Assembly: GCF_016863015.1 (NCBI RefSeq)
Contig: NZ_BOOB01000040.1
Span: 1 to 64,000 of the forward strand
DNA length: 64,000 nucleotides
Source: Microbispora amethystogenes
Lineage (GTDB): Bacteria > Actinomycetota > Actinomycetes > Streptosporangiales > Streptosporangiaceae
Direction of reading: 5' to 3'
Under the pieces are notes generated by a model, which was not told where the DNA came from, searched no databases, and saw nothing but the letters and a program-made list of their open reading frames with translations. Shown here piece after piece: positions 51,419-60,183 of this stretch. A program made the translations under genes and the position numbers. Numbering within the stretch: position 1 is the first letter of the stretch; every line of letters starts with the position of its first letter.

Positions 51419-52265
51419 CGGCCCCCGCGGTGAGGCCGCTGACGAGCTGACGCTCGGCCACGGCGTAGAAACCGAGGGCGGGCAGCATCGCCACCACGAT
51501 GTAGGCCATGACCCGGGCGACGTCCGTCGCGTACTGGCCCTGGAACTGCTGGACGCCCAGCGGGATCGTGAACAGCCCGTCGTCGCTGAACACCACGAGC
51601 GGCAGCATGAACTGGTTCCAGCTGTTCACGACGGCCAGCACGGAGACCGTGGCGATCGCGGGCCGGGCCATCGGCAGCAGGATCCGCCAGAAGAAGCCGA
51701 ACGGCGTGCACCCGTCGAGGATCGCCGCCTCCTCGATCTCTCCCGGGATGGCCCGGAAGAAGCCGCGCAGGATGATGATCGTCATCGGCATGCCGAAGGC
51801 CGCCTGCGGAAGGATCACGCCGAGCGGGTTGTCGAGCAGCCCGAACATCCGCAGCAGCACGAACAACGGCAGGATCGCCACCGCGAACGGGAACATGAGC
51901 CCGGCGGCGAACATCGTGAAAAGCGCCTCGCGGCCCCGGAAGGCGAACCGGGCGAACACGAAGGCCGCCAGCGCCGACACCGCGACGACCACCAGCGTGG
52001 TCAGCACCGCGATGTAGGTGCTGTTCCAGAGCATGCGCCAGAACGGCCCCGAGGCGAGGATGCCCCCGTAGTTCTCCGGCATCCAGGGGTCGGGCAGGCC
52101 GATCGGGTTGCTGGACAGCTGCCGGGTGGTCTTGAAGCCGCCGAGCACGGCGTACACCAGGGGAACGGCGACGAACAGCGCCGTGATCACGACGATCGTG
52201 TGCAGGGACAGGCTGCGCAGGGGACCGCCCGACGTCGGCGACTGCTTGTGGCGGCTGGTGCTCAT
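51408..52265 (-). CDS. Sugar ABC transporter permease (MalG/CUT1 type)
   Basis: Inner-membrane permease of 285 residues. Six helices, with the EAA loop IPGEIEEAAILDGCTPFGFFWRILLPMARPAIATV contacting the ATPase. N-terminal LSLHTIVVITALFVAVPLVYAVLGGFKT and WMPENYGGIL match the MalG/CUT1 subfamily that imports oligosaccharides. The start ATG at 52265 overlaps the stop of the other permease (ATGA). No ATPase is encoded next to it; CUT1 systems of actinomycetes usually share the MsiK ATPase. Confidence 0.93.
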   Translation of the reverse strand: MSTSRHKQSPTSGGPLRSLSLHTIVVITALFVAVPLVYAVLGGFKTTRQLSSNPIGLPDPWMPENYGGILASGPFWRMLWNSTYIAVLTTLVVVAVSALAAFVFARFAFRGREALFTMFAAGLMFPFAVAILPLFVLLRMFGLLDNPLGVILPQAAFGMPMTIIILRGFFRAIPGEIEEAAILDGCTPFGFFWRILLPMARPAIATVSVLAVVNSWNQFMLPLVVFSDDGLFTIPLGVQQFQGQYATDVARVMAYIVVAMLPALGFYAVAERQLVSGLTAGAVKG

Positions 52266-53188
52266 CGCTGTTCTCGCAGCACGGTGGAGGCTCCTTGGAG
52301 GTCACGCCGCATGACGTATCTCTGGTAGAAGAGCGCGAACACGAGGCTGATGAAGAACATCACCACGCTGATCGCACTCGCGTAGCCGACCTGGAAGCGC
52401 TTGAAACCGAACTGGAACATCGTCACGGCCATGGTCTCGGAGGAGTGCGACGGGCCTCCGCCGGTGATGATCCAGACCAGGTCGAACAGCTGGATCGCAC
52501 CGATGACCGACAGGAACACGCTGATGCGGATGGTGGGGCCGAGCAGCGGCAGCGTGACGTAGCGGAAGACCTTCCAGCCGGTCGCGCCGTCGATCTGGGC
52601 GGCCTCGGTGAGCTCCCGCGGGATGCCCTGGCGCCCGGCGATGTACAAGATCATGTGGAAGCCGAAGTACTTCCAGGTCATGACGATGAACACCGACATC
52701 ATCACCGACGACGGGTCGGCGAACCAGTCGAGGGGGTCGACCCCGAACCAGCCCAGGACGACGTTGGCCAGGCCGTCCGTCGGCGACAGGATCATCATGA
52801 ACAGGACCGCGGTGATCGCCTCGGACAGCATGTACGGGGCGAAGAACAGCAGGCGGAAGAAGGCCCGGCCGTGGATCCTCTGGTTGAGCAGCATGGCGAT
52901 GCCCAGCGAGAGGGGAAGCTGCACCACCAGCGACAGGATGATCAGCAACACGCCGCGCCAGAGGTCGCCCAGGAAGACCTCGTCCGCCAGCAGGCGGGTG
53001 AAGTTCGCCAGCCCGACGAAGTCGGTGGGCAGGCCGCGCATGCCGTTCCACTTGAAGACGCTCGCGTAGAAGGCGAGCAGGATCGGCGCCACCACGAGCC
53101 CGAAGAAGAGCACGAGCGCGGGCAGCAGGAACAGGAGAATCGTGGTGAACCCCCGGAGCCGGTGGCTCCGGGGTCTCGTCGTCTTCAC
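52262..53188 (-). CDS. Sugar ABC transporter permease (MalF/CUT1 type)
   Basis: Permease of 308 residues, partner of the next gene. The N-terminus LLFLLPALVLFFGLVVAPILLAFYASVFKW and the EAA loop IPRELTEAAQIDGATGWKVFRYVTLPLLGPTIRI identify the MalF-like subunit. It starts seven bases after the stop of the solute-binding protein and is coupled to the second permease by an ATGA overlap. Order is binding protein, MalF-type, MalG-type. Substrate unknown. Confidence 0.93.
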   Translation of the reverse strand: MKTTRPRSHRLRGFTTILLFLLPALVLFFGLVVAPILLAFYASVFKWNGMRGLPTDFVGLANFTRLLADEVFLGDLWRGVLLIILSLVVQLPLSLGIAMLLNQRIHGRAFFRLLFFAPYMLSEAITAVLFMMILSPTDGLANVVLGWFGVDPLDWFADPSSVMMSVFIVMTWKYFGFHMILYIAGRQGIPRELTEAAQIDGATGWKVFRYVTLPLLGPTIRISVFLSVIGAIQLFDLVWIITGGGPSHSSETMAVTMFQFGFKRFQVGYASAISVVMFFISLVFALFYQRYVMRRDLQGASTVLREQR

Positions 53189-53195
53189 GCGGCAG

Positions 53196-54482
53196 TTACT
53201 CCGACTTCGCCGTTTCCGTGATGGCCTGCGCCACCTGCTCCGGCGTCTTGGTTCCGCCGATCAGCTGGGCCACACTGTCGTTGACCTCCTGGCCGACGGC
53301 CGGCGGGTACGCCTGGTCGAGGTAGAGCTGGAACCCGGTGGCCCCGGCGAGGTTCTTGGCGACCACGCTCAGGTTCGGGTCCGTGACCGCGTCCTCCTCG
53401 CCCTTCAGCACCGGGAGCACACCGCCGGTCGCGACGGCCTTGCGGTGCTCGGTGCTCTCGGTGAGGAACTTCACCCACTCGAGCGCCTCGGGCGGCGCCT
53501 CGGAGCCGATCGCGTAGCCGCCACCGCCGCCGAAGGCGTCGGTGACCGCGCCGGCGCCGCCGTCGACGGCCGGGAACGGGAAGAAGCCGAGGTCGTCGCC
53601 GAGACCCTTGCCGGCGTCCTTCTCGACCGCGGGCGCCCACTGGCCCATCAGCTCCATGGCGGCCTTGCCGTCGCCCATGGTCGCGGCCTGGCCGCCCGGG
53701 TCGCCGTACGTCGCGCCGAGGAAGCCCTTCTGGAACGGCTGGAGGTCCGCGAGCTCCTTGAGCTTCTGTCCCGCCTGCACGAAGGGGGCGCCCGTGAAGT
53801 CCTTGCTCTCACCCGCCTGCTTCAGCGCGTCGAGGCCGCCGATCCGCATGGCGAGGTACGCCCAGTAGTAGTGGCCCGGCCACTTGTCCTTGCCGCCGAG
53901 GGCGATCGGGGTGACGCCGGCCGACTTGAGCTTCTTGACGTCGTCGATGAGCTGCGACCAGGTGCTCGGGGGCTCGGCGATCCCGGCCTTCTTGAACAGG
54001 GCCTTGTTGTACCAGAAGCCCACCATGCCGATGTCGTCCGGGATCGCGTACGTCTTGCCCTCGATCTGGTACGCCGACAGCGCCGCGTCGGTGAACGTGC
54101 CGATCCAGGAACCGGCGTCGCCGGAGAGGTCCTTGACCAGGCCCGCGTCGACCTGCTGGCCGAGCACGCCGCCACCCCAGGTCTGGAAGACGTCCGGCGC
54201 CTTGCCGGACTGCGTGAGCGTCGTCAGCTTCGCCTTGAACGCCTCGTTCTCATAGGGAACGCTCTTGATGGTGATGTTCGGGTGCTTGGTCTGGAAATCC
54301 TTGATCGCCTGAGCGCCGTAGCTCTTCAAGGGCTCGGTGGTCCAGATGTTCCACCACTCGACCGTCACCTTGCCGCCGGCTGAGCTCTTGCTCTCGCCGG
54401 CATCGTTCCCGGTACTACTGCATCCCCCGAGGACAAGCGCGGACGCCGCAAGCAGCGCCACACTCCGACGACTCGAATTCAC
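53196..54482 (-). CDS. Extracellular sugar-binding lipoprotein
   Basis: Solute-binding protein of 428 residues. The lipobox is LVLGGCSS, so the protein is lipid-anchored outside the membrane. Family 1 binding-protein features are VTVEWWNIWTTEPLKSYGAQAIKDFQTKHPNITIKSVPYE, GKAPDVFQTWGGG, AIPDDIGMVGFWYNKALFKKAGI and a Trp-rich site (WPGHYYWAYLAMRIGG). I use the GTG at 54482 with AAGGGA upstream, giving a standard signal peptide. A palindrome CCGAAACTTTCGG lies 25 bases upstream of the start. It leads the three-gene importer operon. Confidence 0.94.
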   Translation of the reverse strand: MNSSRRSVALLAASALVLGGCSSTGNDAGESKSSAGGKVTVEWWNIWTTEPLKSYGAQAIKDFQTKHPNITIKSVPYENEAFKAKLTTLTQSGKAPDVFQTWGGGVLGQQVDAGLVKDLSGDAGSWIGTFTDAALSAYQIEGKTYAIPDDIGMVGFWYNKALFKKAGIAEPPSTWSQLIDDVKKLKSAGVTPIALGGKDKWPGHYYWAYLAMRIGGLDALKQAGESKDFTGAPFVQAGQKLKELADLQPFQKGFLGATYGDPGGQAATMGDGKAAMELMGQWAPAVEKDAGKGLGDDLGFFPFPAVDGGAGAVTDAFGGGGGYAIGSEAPPEALEWVKFLTESTEHRKAVATGGVLPVLKGEEDAVTDPNLSVVAKNLAGATGFQLYLDQAYPPAVGQEVNDSVAQLIGGTKTPEQVAQAITETAKSE

Positions 54483-54506
54483 GGCGGTTTCCCTTCTGGA
54501 TTCCAA

Positions 54507-54519
54507 CCGAAACTTTCGG
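54507..54519. promoter_or_regulatory. LacI-type operator before the sugar importer
   Basis: CCGAAA-C-TTTCGG is a perfect 13-bp palindrome 25 bases upstream of the binding-protein start. CGAAA-N-TTTCG boxes bind LacI-family repressors of xylan and cellooligosaccharide genes in actinomycetes. No regulator gene lies next to it. Confidence 0.65.
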
Positions 54520-54712
54520 AATTCAGACCGATAGTTTCTGCGATGGGGCAGAGGTTACAGCGGGCTCACGCTCATATCAACGGCTGTTGTGCAGCTGTTA
54601 CGCGCCGCTGGAGACGAAAGAAAGGCATGCCCGCCGCTCTAATCACAAAAGGGATTTGAAGGAATAAACCCGACTTAACTCCATGAACATCGCAAGTGAC
54701 TTGAAAACGGAA

Positions 54713-54738
54713 GGAGGCCGTGTGGTGACACGGCCTCC
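54713..54738 (-). terminator. Conservon terminator
   Basis: GGAGGCCGTGT and ACACGGCCTCC form a perfect 11-bp stem around GGTG. In the minus-strand direction it is followed by TTCCGTTTTC. It lies 18 bases after the stop of cvnD. Confidence 0.85.
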
Positions 54739-54755
54739 GGAGAACGCGGGACGCG

Positions 54756-55343
54756 TCAGTGGGCGGCGGCGGTCGGCCGCCGGCCGTACGCGTGCTTGAC
54801 GAGCGCGATCAGAACCTCCTTGCCCGACTCCCGCCTGCGCGCGTCGCACAGCAGGATCGGCACGTCCTGGCCGAGGTTGAGCGCGAGCTTGACCTCGTCC
54901 AGTTCGAAGACCGGTGCGCCCTCGAAGCAGTTCACCGCGACGACGAAGGGGGTGCCGCGCCGCTCGAAGTAGTCGACGGAGGGGAAGCAGTCGGCCAGCC
55001 TGCGGGTGTCGGCCAGCACCACCGCGCCGAGCGCTCCCCGGGCGAGCTCGTCCCAGACGAACCAGAACCGCTCCTGGCCCGGGGTGCCGAAGAGATAGAG
55101 GACGAAGTCCTGCCCGATGCTGATGCGGCCGAAGTCCATGGCCACGGTGGTGGTCGCCTTCGCCTCGACCCCGGACAGGTCGTCGACGCCGACGCTGAGG
55201 TTCGTCAGCGTCTCCTCGGTGCGCAGGGGCCGGATCTCCGAGACGGCGCCGACCATCGTCGTCTTGCCGACCCCGAAGCCGCCGGCGATCAGCAGTTTGA
55301 TCGCCTTGGGCATCTTCAGGGTGTCAGAGTGCCCGGAGACCAT
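54756..55343 (-). CDS. cvnD: Conservon GTPase-like protein
   Basis: Small G-protein-like protein of 195 residues. The P-loop is AGGFGVGKTT, followed by the switch region DFGRISIG...LYLFGTPGQERFWFVWDEL (G3) and VAVNCFEG (G4-like, N-x-F instead of NKxD). CvnD binds nucleotides and forms a membrane-associated complex with CvnA-C that is compared with eukaryotic G-protein signalling. The start is uncertain: the ATG at 55343 overlaps cvnC by 20 bases; the ATG at 55313, giving MPKAIKLLIAGG, is also good. It is last in the cvnABCD operon. Confidence 0.92.
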   Translation of the reverse strand: MVSGHSDTLKMPKAIKLLIAGGFGVGKTTMVGAVSEIRPLRTEETLTNLSVGVDDLSGVEAKATTTVAMDFGRISIGQDFVLYLFGTPGQERFWFVWDELARGALGAVVLADTRRLADCFPSVDYFERRGTPFVVAVNCFEGAPVFELDEVKLALNLGQDVPILLCDARRRESGKEVLIALVKHAYGRRPTAAAH

Positions 55344-55698
55344 CGAGCACCGCCTTGTACATCCGCTCGTCGAGCACGTCCATCTCCGGTTGGGGCTGCT
55401 GCACGGCCACGAACCCCCGGTCGAACAGGTCGCCGAGGAGGACCCGGACGATCCCGGCGGGCAGGTCCAGGTGGGCGGCGATCTCCGCCACCGACAGCGC
55501 CCTGCGGCACAGCCGCACGATCGCCTGGTGCTCGGGGTCGAGCCCGATCTCCGCCCCGGTGGTGGGGCGGATCGTCACCGCCAGCGAGATGAGGTCGAAG
55601 CGGTCCTGCGCCTCCGTACGGCCGCGCGCGATGACGTACGGCCGGATCGTCGGCGCGTCGAGTAAGCGTTCCTCGTCCGGGCTCCACTCAGGGTTCAC
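55324..55698 (-). CDS. cvnC: Conservon DUF742 protein
   Basis: Protein of 124 residues with the DUF742 pattern: RPYVIARGRTEAQDRFDLISLAVT, LDPEHQAIVRLCRRALSVAEIAAHLDLPAGIVRVLLGDLFDRGFVAV. The second half looks like a winged helix-turn-helix and probably mediates protein contacts within the conservon complex. The GTG start overlaps the cvnB stop by four bases. Confidence 0.93.
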   Translation of the reverse strand: MNPEWSPDEERLLDAPTIRPYVIARGRTEAQDRFDLISLAVTIRPTTGAEIGLDPEHQAIVRLCRRALSVAEIAAHLDLPAGIVRVLLGDLFDRGFVAVQQPQPEMDVLDERMYKAVLDGLRAL

Positions 55699-56129
55699 AG
55701 GCGGACCTCCCTGCCCGTGGCCCGGTCGATCGTGGTCCGCGCGGGCGAGGTCAGGTACTGCCCGACCCGCGCGACGAGCATCGCCATCTCGTACGCCACC
55801 AGGCCCACGTCGGCGTCGCCCGTGCAGAGCACGGCCAGGCAGGCGCCCTGCCCCGCCACCGTCACCATCAGGAAGGCGGACTTCATCTCCACGATGGTCT
55901 GCCGTACGGGCCCGCCCTGGAAGCGCTCGCCGACGCCGCGGGCGAGGCTCTGCAGCCCCGACGCGACGGCGGACAGATGCTCGGCGTCCTCCAGGCGCAG
56001 GCCCTGGGATGTCGCCAGCAGCAGACCGTCCGTGGACAACACGATGCCGTGCTCGACTTCGCGGACCCGCGCGACAAGGTCGTCGAGCAGCCACGCGAGG
56101 TCCGCGGACGCCCCGGTCTTCTGTGTCAC
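55695..56129 (-). CDS. cvnB: Conservon roadblock/LC7 protein
   Basis: Roadblock/LC7-domain protein of 144 residues. LDDLVARVREVEHGIVLSTDGLLLATSQGL and AFLMVTVAGQGACLAVLCTGDADVGLVAYEMAMLVARVGQYL show the fold, which in bacteria regulates partner GTPases such as CvnD. The ATG overlaps the cvnA stop by four bases. Confidence 0.94.
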   Translation of the reverse strand: MTQKTGASADLAWLLDDLVARVREVEHGIVLSTDGLLLATSQGLRLEDAEHLSAVASGLQSLARGVGERFQGGPVRQTIVEMKSAFLMVTVAGQGACLAVLCTGDADVGLVAYEMAMLVARVGQYLTSPARTTIDRATGREVRL

Positions 56130-58411
56130 CGGTTGTCCTCCCCTTCACCTAGCAGCTTGGCGGCCTCGGATCTGCCGCGCCTGGTCCCCGACTGGAACGA
56201 GCCCATGATCTTGCGGATGTCATCCGGCGAGCGGTCCTCCTCGTCCTCCGGCTCCGCGCCGCCCTTCGGCTCCTCGGCGAGCGCCGGAGCGAGGCTCGCC
56301 TGGGGCACCCGGAACGGCAGCCCGGACGGGGTGAACGCGGCCGGCGGCTCGGGCCCGGCGGCCGGCTCGGCGGCGATCGGCGCGGGCCTGGGCGTCTCTG
56401 CTGCCCTCGGCACGGGAACCACCTCCTGGACTGGTAGCGGGTCCGCGTCGGGCGCGCCCACCAGCGCGATCTCGCGCGCCCCGCGTTCCCGTCGGTCGAG
56501 ACGAGGACGGGTCTCCTGCTCGGGCTGTTCGTCACCGTTCTCCATGACGAGCTCGCGCGGCAGCAGGACGACCGCGGTCGTGCCGCCGTACGGCGACGCC
56601 TTGAGCGACACCCTGATGCCGTGCCGCTCGGCGAGACGGCTGACCACGTAAAGGCCGAGCCGGGCGGTGCTCGACAGGTTGAACTCGGGCGGATCGGCGA
56701 TCCGCTGGTTGGCCGTCTCCAGGTCGTCGGGGCTCATCCCGAGACCCCGGTCCTCGATCTCGAGGGCGTACCCGCTGGCCACCACCTGACCGCCCACCTG
56801 CACCATCGTGTACGGCGGGGAGAACGACACCGCGTTCTCGATCAGCTCGGCGAGCAGGTGGATGACGTCGCCGACCGCGCGCCCGTTGAGCGCGGTCTGC
56901 CCCATCGGCAGCACGGTGACCCGGGTGTAGTCCTCCACCTCGGCCAGCGCGCCGCGTACGACGTCGACCATGGGCACCGAGCGCCGCCAGGCGCGGGCGG
57001 GGGACGCCCCGGACAGGACGATGAGGTTCTCGGCGTTGCGCCGCATGCGGGTGGCGAGGTGGTCGATGCGGAACAGGTCCTTCAGCTCCGCCGGGTCCGA
57101 CTCGCGCCGCTCCATGACGTCGAGCAGGGTCAGCTGGCGGTGGACCAGCGACTGCGTGCGCCGGGCGAGGCTCAGCAGGATGTCGCGGATGCTCTGCCTG
57201 AGCTGCGCCTCCTCGACCGCGGTGCGGATCGCGGTCTCCTGCACGGTGTTGAACGCCGCGCCCACCTGGCCGATGACGTCCGGGCCGAAGTCCAGCGGCG
57301 GCGCCTCCGCCCGCACGTCGACCTTCTCGCCCTGCGCGAGGCGGGCGACCACTCCCGGCAGCCGTTCGTTGGCCAGTTCGAGCGCGGCCTCCCGCAGCTT
57401 CTCCAGCTGGCGGACCAGCGCCCTGGCCGTCGTGACCGACAGGATGATCGACGCGACGACCGCCACCAGGCCGAGCACGCCGGCCAGCAGGAGCCGGGCG
57501 ATGACGCCGACGGCGACGGGGGCGGTCCGATCGACCAGGCGGTCACCGGCCTCCAGGATCGCGGTCTGCAGTTCCGCCAGAGCGGGCTCCGTCGCGGCCC
57601 GCCACTGCTCCGCGAGGATCGGCGGCAGGCCGCCGGGCCGCGTGCTCTGCATGACGTTCTCTTCGAGCGCGCGCAGGCGGGTGAACGTCTGTCCCCGTTC
57701 CAGGCGTTCGAAGATGGCGCGGTCCGAGTCGGGCAGCGCGAGGACGGCCTCGCTCTTGTGGAAGCGCTGGACGCCGACGATCTCGGTGAACCGCGCGCGT
57801 TCCGGCACGGTCAGCCGCCCGGCCGAGAGGGCTCCGGCGAGCAGCGCGTCCTCCTCCGAGAGCAGCTCCCGTGCCCGGCTCAGGTCGATGAGCGTGCGCG
57901 TGTCCCGCGCGACGTCCTTGTCGTCCAGAGTGGCCAGCGCGTCGTACGTGCGGTAGACGGAGTCGACGACCGTCGTGTAGGAGTCGTACGCCTTCGCGCG
58001 GTCGGACTGCCCGCCGTCGACGAGGCTGCGGTTCTTCGGCAGCCCGTCGAGCTGGTGGATCATTTCGTCGATCCGCCGCTTCAGCACCGCGTCGGCGGCG
58101 AACTGCACGTTGTTGCCCTTGGCCAGGCGGCGGAACTCGGCGCCCGCCGCGTCCGTCCGCGCCCGCTGTGCCCGCAGATTGCCGCGGTCGGCCGAGGGAT
58201 TTCCCATGGCGACGACCGTGAGCCGCCGTTCCCGCTGCAGTTCGACCAGGAGCGTCTCGCTCGGCTGCGCCACACCGGAGTCATAGACGGCGACCCAGAC
58301 CAGGTTCAGGCCCTCCCGTAGCGTCACCCACGCGGCGAACGCCCACAGCGCGGCAAGGGACAACAGCAAAGCCGTCACCTTGGTCCGCACGCTGGAATTA
58401 CGGAAGCGCAT
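56126..58411 (-). CDS. cvnA: Conservon sensor kinase
   Basis: Membrane sensor of 761 residues. A first helix (VTALLLSLAALWAFAAWVTL), an extracellular nitrate/nitrite-sensor-like region with Arg-rich helices (residues about 40-300), and a second helix (GVIARLLLAGVLGLVAVVASIILSV) lead to a HAMP-like segment. The ATPase domain has HLLAELIENAVSFSPP, DRGLGMSPDDL and RLGLYVVSRLAERHGI. The classical phospho-His box is replaced by VHRQLTLLDVMERRE, so activity is uncertain, as in other CvnA proteins. The C-terminal 150 residues are Pro/Glu/Ala-rich and disordered. First gene of cvnABCD, starting at ATG 58411. Confidence 0.94.
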   Translation of the reverse strand: MRFRNSSVRTKVTALLLSLAALWAFAAWVTLREGLNLVWVAVYDSGVAQPSETLLVELQRERRLTVVAMGNPSADRGNLRAQRARTDAAGAEFRRLAKGNNVQFAADAVLKRRIDEMIHQLDGLPKNRSLVDGGQSDRAKAYDSYTTVVDSVYRTYDALATLDDKDVARDTRTLIDLSRARELLSEEDALLAGALSAGRLTVPERARFTEIVGVQRFHKSEAVLALPDSDRAIFERLERGQTFTRLRALEENVMQSTRPGGLPPILAEQWRAATEPALAELQTAILEAGDRLVDRTAPVAVGVIARLLLAGVLGLVAVVASIILSVTTARALVRQLEKLREAALELANERLPGVVARLAQGEKVDVRAEAPPLDFGPDVIGQVGAAFNTVQETAIRTAVEEAQLRQSIRDILLSLARRTQSLVHRQLTLLDVMERRESDPAELKDLFRIDHLATRMRRNAENLIVLSGASPARAWRRSVPMVDVVRGALAEVEDYTRVTVLPMGQTALNGRAVGDVIHLLAELIENAVSFSPPYTMVQVGGQVVASGYALEIEDRGLGMSPDDLETANQRIADPPEFNLSSTARLGLYVVSRLAERHGIRVSLKASPYGGTTAVVLLPRELVMENGDEQPEQETRPRLDRRERGAREIALVGAPDADPLPVQEVVPVPRAAETPRPAPIAAEPAAGPEPPAAFTPSGLPFRVPQASLAPALAEEPKGGAEPEDEEDRSPDDIRKIMGSFQSGTRRGRSEAAKLLGEGEDNR

Positions 58412-58615
58412 GTGACCACCTTGCGAAATCGGCGATACGCGAGCGTTTCGCGGCGATTACCATCACCCGACGTCAAGGGGCCGCACGCGCTGCTCACCCC
58501 AAAACCCGCGCTACATCTCGGACACCTTAGCAAATGCTAAGAAAACCCCTCAAGCCGGAGCATTGTGGTCAATAATGTCCACTTTTCCGAAATTGACGGA
58601 TTTCCCGAGCGCTGA

Positions 58616-60181
58616 TCATACTTGACCAGCAAGCCTCACAACAAGTGATCGAGACTGTGCAAGGTGCATCGCCGCCAGAACGGCCGCCCGCACGACCGCC
58701 AGCGGCCGATAGAGGTCCTTGTCGTGCCACAGCGGCGGCCCGTCGGACACGTCGGCCGACCGCAGCAGGTAGGCGTATCCCCGTGCCGCCGCCTCCGTCA
58801 CCCGCTGGCCGCTGCCGGCGAAGAGGAGGAGTTGCAGGGCGTAGGCCGTCTCCTCGACCGTGCCGGTCCAGCGGCCCCATCCCCCGTCGTCGCGCTGGGT
58901 GTCGAGCACCCACTCGACCCCGGCCCGCACCGCGTCCGCCGCTTCCGCGCCGCCGAACTCGTGCAGCGCGAGGCCGCAGGAAGCGGTCCCGTAGTACCGC
59001 GACGCGTGCCACCGGTCGTCCCAGCTCCCGTCCTGCCTCTGCTGTTCGCGGAGCCAGGCCGACAGCTTGCGGATGGCCGGCGCGTACGCCGGGGCGGCCT
59101 CCGGCCGTAGGGCGGCGTACTGCCCGAAGGCGTCGAGCACGTGAGCGTTAACACTGACGGACGCGCCTTCTTCTCCCTGCCAGGTGCAGAAATGCGTCGG
59201 CGTCTCGAACGCCCACAGGCTGCCGGGCTCCTGGGGCTGGCCGAGCAGAGTCAGCGCGTACAGGGCGACCGAGGTGGTGTCGGCGTCGGGCGGCAGTCCC
59301 GCGCCCGCCGACGTCCCCGCCGGGCCGATCGCCGTCCTGAGGTCCACCAGCATCTCCGGAGGGACCTCGAACGGGATACCGGCACGCGCCAGCCAGCTCA
59401 GCACCCATCCGCGCTCGAAGACGGTGATCGGCAGGCCGACCGGCACCGGGCCGCCGTGCCGCCGCACCACCGCCTCGAGGTGCCAGCGGACGGGATGCGC
59501 GGGTTCGCTTGGTCCTCGGTCGCCCAGCCACGCCGCACTCGCCGCGGGCGACGCGCCGACCGTGCCGATCTCGGTCACGTGGACCGCGGCCGCGCCGTGG
59601 GCCGCGTCCCCGGCGATCTCCAGCGCGTGCAGGAGCTTCTGGGGGATCTCCTCCTCCGACGCCACCCACTCGCGAACCGCCGCCAGCGGGGCCTCGCTCA
59701 TCCCGGCGGGCAGCACGAGAGCGGCGCTCATCCCGTTGTCGGCGAGATGGTCGTTGATGCGCGCGACCAGCGACGGGACGATCAGCTCGATGGCGGGCAT
59801 GTCGGGCAGCGACAGCCGCGTGCCGCTGAGGCAACGCGACAGCCGTCGCAGCCCTCGCGCGGCGGCCTCCCGCAGCGCCTCCACCCGTACGCCGGTGTCC
59901 TCGCCCCGGCGCAGCACGGACAGGAGCGCCTCGGTCGCGCTGAGGGTGGGCACCAGCCCGTAACCGTCCGGGGCTCCCCAGCTTCCGTCGGCGCGCTGGT
60001 TGCCCATCAGCCAGCGCACGCGCTCGCCGTGCCCGGTGAGCCAGGGGGCCAGGGTCACCAGGCGGCCGGTCTCGTAGACGGACGGGGAGACCTGTCCCCA
60101 CGGCATGGACATCAGCCCGAGCACCAGGTCCTGGGCCGCGGCGACGATGTCCGGCGCCGGCGGCGGGGCAAGTTCGTTCAC
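58616..60181 (-). CDS. Class II diterpene cyclase-like terpene synthase
   Basis: Protein of 521 residues with the alpha-barrel repeats of class II terpene cyclases: NQRADGSWGAPDG near the start, QRQDGSWDDRWHASRYYGTASCGLALHEFG and TQRDDGGWGRWTGTVEETAYALQLL later. The general-acid motif, usually DxDD, reads PPDADTTSVALYAL, the DxDTT form seen in several actinobacterial cyclases. These enzymes protonate geranylgeranyl diphosphate to a copalyl-type diphosphate. GTG start is two bases after the stop of the class I gene. Order in the operon is P450, class I synthase, class II cyclase; no GGPP synthase is in view. Confidence 0.88.
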   Translation of the reverse strand: MNELAPPPAPDIVAAAQDLVLGLMSMPWGQVSPSVYETGRLVTLAPWLTGHGERVRWLMGNQRADGSWGAPDGYGLVPTLSATEALLSVLRRGEDTGVRVEALREAAARGLRRLSRCLSGTRLSLPDMPAIELIVPSLVARINDHLADNGMSAALVLPAGMSEAPLAAVREWVASEEEIPQKLLHALEIAGDAAHGAAAVHVTEIGTVGASPAASAAWLGDRGPSEPAHPVRWHLEAVVRRHGGPVPVGLPITVFERGWVLSWLARAGIPFEVPPEMLVDLRTAIGPAGTSAGAGLPPDADTTSVALYALTLLGQPQEPGSLWAFETPTHFCTWQGEEGASVSVNAHVLDAFGQYAALRPEAAPAYAPAIRKLSAWLREQQRQDGSWDDRWHASRYYGTASCGLALHEFGGAEAADAVRAGVEWVLDTQRDDGGWGRWTGTVEETAYALQLLLFAGSGQRVTEAAARGYAYLLRSADVSDGPPLWHDKDLYRPLAVVRAAVLAAMHLAQSRSLVVRLAGQV

Positions 60182-60183
60182 GC

